NCBI GenBank assembly: GCA_027031685.1
Contig: JALVPS010000497.1
Location: forward strand, 1 to 8,231
Length of the DNA stretch: 8,231 nt
Direction of reading: 5' to 3'
From: Gammaproteobacteria bacterium
GTDB lineage: Bacteria; Pseudomonadota; Gammaproteobacteria; UWMA-0217
In this document: positions 6,566 through 8,231 of the stretch, in pieces
Numbering within the stretch: the stretch's first letter is position 1
Layout: each line of letters starts with the position of its first letter
Made by a program: the position numbers and the translations under genes
Notes under the pieces: generated by a model
The model's input: the letters and a program-made list of their open reading frames with translations, nothing else
Told to the model about the DNA's origin: nothing
The model's database searches: none

Positions 6566-7297
6566 TCAGGGCCGGCGGCGCCGGCGACCGCGGCGCCACC
6601 ACAGGGTCAGGCCGGTGAGCGCCAGGATGGCGATGGCCAGGGTGGCGGCGTCCATCATCCACACCCCGGCGCGGCCCCACAGCCGGCCGCTGTGCAGGTC
6701 CAGCAGCAGGCGTTCCACGGTGATGCCGGGCGTGGCCGCCCCGGCCAGCGCCGCGCGCAGCCCTACCGGCAGGGACGCGGGCGGCACCGGGGCGAACGCG
6801 CCGGCCGGGCAGGCGCAGGGCGCCCAGTGGCTCAGCGTTCCGTCCAGCCGCCAGCGCCCGTTCTCGGCCAGCAGCAGCACCCCGTCGTCGTCCCGCGCCA
6901 GCCCGCGCGGGCGGGCCGCCCCCGGCAGGGGCAGCACGTCCGCCAGCGCGCCGTCCGGGGCGAGCAGGGCCAGCCCCTGTCCGGTGAGCGCCAGCAGCAA
7001 TCCGTCGGCGGCCACAGCACCCAGCAGCGGGCCGCGCACCGCCGGCGGCAGCGGGCGGCGGTCGAGGAAGATCCGTTCGCCCCACTGCGACAGCCAGTGG
7101 CCGGCCACCGGATAGGCCGGCCCCGGCGCGGCCGGGGCGATGCCGTACCAGCGCAGCAGCCAAGGCGCGTGCAGGTGGCGCTCGTCCAGGCGCAGGGCGT
7201 CCGTGTGGTTGAGCAGCAGGCCGGTGACGGCCATCTCCAGGGCGAACAGGGCCGCCAGCAGCCCCAGCCAGCGGTGGGTGCGGTGCAGGTGCTTCAT
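6566..7297 (-). CDS. PepSY-type two-helix inner-membrane protein
   Basis: This 243-residue protein has one membrane helix near each end, at about 9-29 and 213-235. Between them lies a periplasmic region of roughly 180 residues with several beta-like hydrophobic repeats. The N-terminal HRTHRWLGL ... TGLLLNH (4-31) and C-terminal LLLDLHSGRLWGRAGVWMMD (197-216) match the PepSY-associated membrane protein pattern. Histidines 4, 7, 31 and 202 near the membrane could be cofactor ligands, which I infer only. A CAC pair (C161, C163) in the periplasmic part could form a disulfide or bind metal. The tail is RRGRRRRRP, consistent with a cytoplasmic C-terminus. The ATG overlaps the stop of the FMN-binding gene as ATGA, implying translational coupling. 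PepSY proteins often accompany flavinylated periplasmic proteins in membrane electron transfer. The reading frame extends upstream to 7684, but that part lies inside the FMN-binding gene, so 7297 is the start. Confidence 0.75.
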   Translation of the reverse strand: MKHLHRTHRWLGLLAALFALEMAVTGLLLNHTDALRLDERHLHAPWLLRWYGIAPAAPGPAYPVAGHWLSQWGERIFLDRRPLPPAVRGPLLGAVAADGLLLALTGQGLALLAPDGALADVLPLPGAARPRGLARDDDGVLLLAENGRWRLDGTLSHWAPCACPAGAFAPVPPASLPVGLRAALAGAATPGITVERLLLDLHSGRLWGRAGVWMMDAATLAIAILALTGLTLWWRRGRRRRRP

Positions 7298-7824
7298 GGC
7301 GCCGGCGGGGCCTGTCGCACGGCGCGGTCCAGCACCAGGGCCAGCCGCGCCAGCCGCCGCATGGCGCGCACCGACAGCGTGGCGCCGGTGATGCCGTCGA
7401 TGGGCCGGTCCAGGGCCTCGCCGCGCAGGCCGGCGCCGCGGAACTGGCGGGTGAAGGCCGGGTGGCGGATCTCGTCGCCGCGGGACTCGCGGAAGACCAG
7501 CACGCGGGCCAGGGCGATGCGCCCGGCCTCCACGGCGAAGCCGATGGTGATGGGCCGCTCCTTGCCGATCTCCTCCAGTATCCAGGCGCTGCGCGGCCCG
7601 CGCAGCCAGTAGCGCACGCGCAGCCGGCCGTAGGGGTGGCCGAGCACGCGCCTGACCTGCTCCTTGAGCGGGCCGGTGAGCCACAGCACGCGCGGCGGGG
7701 GCGGCTCGCCGGCAAAGGCCTGGCGCAGGAAGGCCGCCTCGCTCAGGTAGGTGCCCTTGCCCCAGGCGGGCAGGGCGGCCAGCAGCGCGACGAGCAGCAG
7801 CCGGGTGTCATGGCGGGTGGTCAT
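7294..7824 (-). CDS. Exported FMN-binding domain protein (NqrC/RnfG-like flavinylation motif)
   Basis: This 176-residue protein begins with a signal peptide (about 1-22, RLLLVALLAALPAWG then KG), so it acts in the periplasm. Near the C-terminus it has DGITGATLS (143-151). This fits the ApbE flavin-transferase target pattern Dxx(S/T)GAT, in which the threonine, here T149, receives FMN by a phosphoester bond. The preceding region (about 70-140) resembles an FMN_bind domain, with FAVEAGRIALARVLVFRESRGDE as its central part (positions 96-118). It is much shorter than NqrC or RnfG and lacks other subunits nearby, so it is a stand-alone flavoprotein rather than part of Nqr or Rnf. ATG at 7824 is preferred over the GTG one codon earlier. 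It lies 12 nt after the beta-barrel gene and overlaps the PepSY-type gene by 4 nt, suggesting that it passes electrons to or from that membrane protein. No apbE is visible in this window. Confidence 0.85.
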   Translation of the reverse strand: MTTRHDTRLLLVALLAALPAWGKGTYLSEAAFLRQAFAGEPPPPRVLWLTGPLKEQVRRVLGHPYGRLRVRYWLRGPRSAWILEEIGKERPITIGFAVEAGRIALARVLVFRESRGDEIRHPAFTRQFRGAGLRGEALDRPIDGITGATLSVRAMRRLARLALVLDRAVRQAPPAP

Positions 7825-7836
7825 CACGGCCCGCCG

Positions 7837-8231
7837 TCAGAACTGGTAGCCGATGCCGAGGTTGAAGCCATCGGCGTCGCCCGCGTCGGCGTTCTGCCAC
7901 TGCAGGTCGGCCTTGAACACCACGTCCTCGTGCGGCCACCAGTTCAGGCCCAGGTTCTGCTGGGTGGCATCGACGCCGGCGGCCGTGTGCCAGGCGTTGT
8001 GCCGGGCGAACAGCCCCAGCCGCGGCGTGACGCGGTAGCTGCCCTCGGCATAGGCGCCCCACTGCCGGTCACGCCCCAGGGCCCGCGCCTGGGCGCCGTC
8101 GATGTCCCAGCGCGCATAGAGGGCGCGCAGGCCCAGGGGGCCGTGCCGCCAGGCCAGGTGGGTGGAGAGCAGGGTGGCGCCGTCCACGCCGTCGCCGGCC
8201 TGCTGGCTGATGTCTTCCTGCCATTGCAGGC
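7837..8231 (-). CDS. C-terminal part of an outer-membrane beta-barrel (porin-like) protein
   Basis: Only the last 130 residues are visible and the frame is open through the right window edge. The sequence alternates polar and hydrophobic residues in beta-strand fashion, for example LGLRALYARWDID, WGAYAEGSYRVT, LGLFARHNAWHT and FNLGIGYQF. It ends in phenylalanine, the usual C-terminal signal for BAM-dependent barrel assembly. The segment NLGLNWWPHEDVVFKADLQ resembles the last strands of porins of the phosphate-selective OprO/OprP-like type, though the substrate cannot be told from this fragment. An internal GTG (8187) could look like a start but coding continues upstream of it, so it is not the start. 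The gene is the first visible member of the set that includes the FMN-binding and PepSY-type genes, 12 nt ahead of the former. Confidence 0.75.
   Translation of the reverse strand, partial: LQWQEDISQQAGDGVDGATLLSTHLAWRHGPLGLRALYARWDIDGAQARALGRDRQWGAYAEGSYRVTPRLGLFARHNAWHTAAGVDATQQNLGLNWWPHEDVVFKADLQWQNADAGDADGFNLGIGYQF

Noticed and set aside
6571..6585. Perfect 6-bp GC hairpin GCCGGC-3 nt-GCCGGC just before the stop of the PepSY-type gene, as a possible terminator
   Set aside because: It encodes part of the Arg-rich tail, where such GC repeats are expected, and no T run follows it on the minus strand. It may slow readthrough but does not meet the usual terminator pattern.
7298..7684. N-terminal extension of the PepSY-type gene up to an ATG at 7684
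   Set aside because: The extra 129 residues overlap the FMN-binding gene and are Arg/Pro/Ala-rich. The MKHLHRTHRW start at 7297 has the family N-terminus and a standard ATGA overlap.
5139..7715. Very long minus-strand frame (858 codons) crossing sulP, the leader and the PepSY-type and FMN-binding genes
   Set aside because: It runs through the predicted promoter and several supported genes in another frame. It has no domain similarity and strongly biased composition.
7294..7824. Calling the FMN-binding protein NqrC or RnfG
   Set aside because: It is too short, begins with a cleavable signal peptide, and no other Nqr or Rnf subunits are nearby. Only the flavinylation motif is shared.

Overview
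The window is very GC-rich and every supported gene lies on the minus strand, so transcription runs from high to low coordinates. Protein families and base composition suggest a proteobacterium, most likely a gammaproteobacterium of the halophilic, alkaliphilic or sulfur-oxidising kind. That is inferred from a gammaproteobacterial-looking NhaD, a SulP anion transporter and a periplasmic flavoprotein set. No marker gene fixes the taxon.

There are two gene sets. The first to be transcribed (8231 down to 6566) holds the C-terminal end of an outer-membrane beta-barrel protein cut by the window edge, a small exported FMN-binding protein with an ApbE-type flavinylation motif, and a two-helix PepSY-type inner-membrane protein. 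The spacings are 12 nt and then a 4-nt ATGA overlap, so they look like one operon. They suggest an envelope redox or transport module spanning outer membrane, periplasm and inner membrane, with unknown substrate.

A 252-nt gap follows. It holds a good sigma70-like promoter (TTGCCA, 17 nt, CACAAT) and a leader of roughly 190 nt.

The second set (6313 down to 1) is a SulP anion transporter with a STAS domain and a cysteine-rich tail, an SLC13/DASS-type transporter with two RCK_C (TrkA-C) domains between its membrane halves, an NhaD Na+/H+ antiporter, and an aspartate-carbamoyltransferase-like protein cut by the left edge. Spacings are 92, 15 and 15 nt. The last protein keeps the transcarbamylase fold signatures but has lost the aspartate-binding residues and changed several carbamoyl-phosphate contacts, so it is probably not a housekeeping PyrB.

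Three secondary ion transporters plus a divergent carbamoyltransferase is the most unusual thing here. One reading is Na+-coupled uptake of an anion (bicarbonate or sulfate are the obvious SulP candidates), with NhaD recycling Na+ and the last protein acting as an enzyme or sensor on a carbamoyl or bicarbonate-derived metabolite. This is a hypothesis. I see no RNA genes, mobile elements, CRISPR arrays or large repeats.
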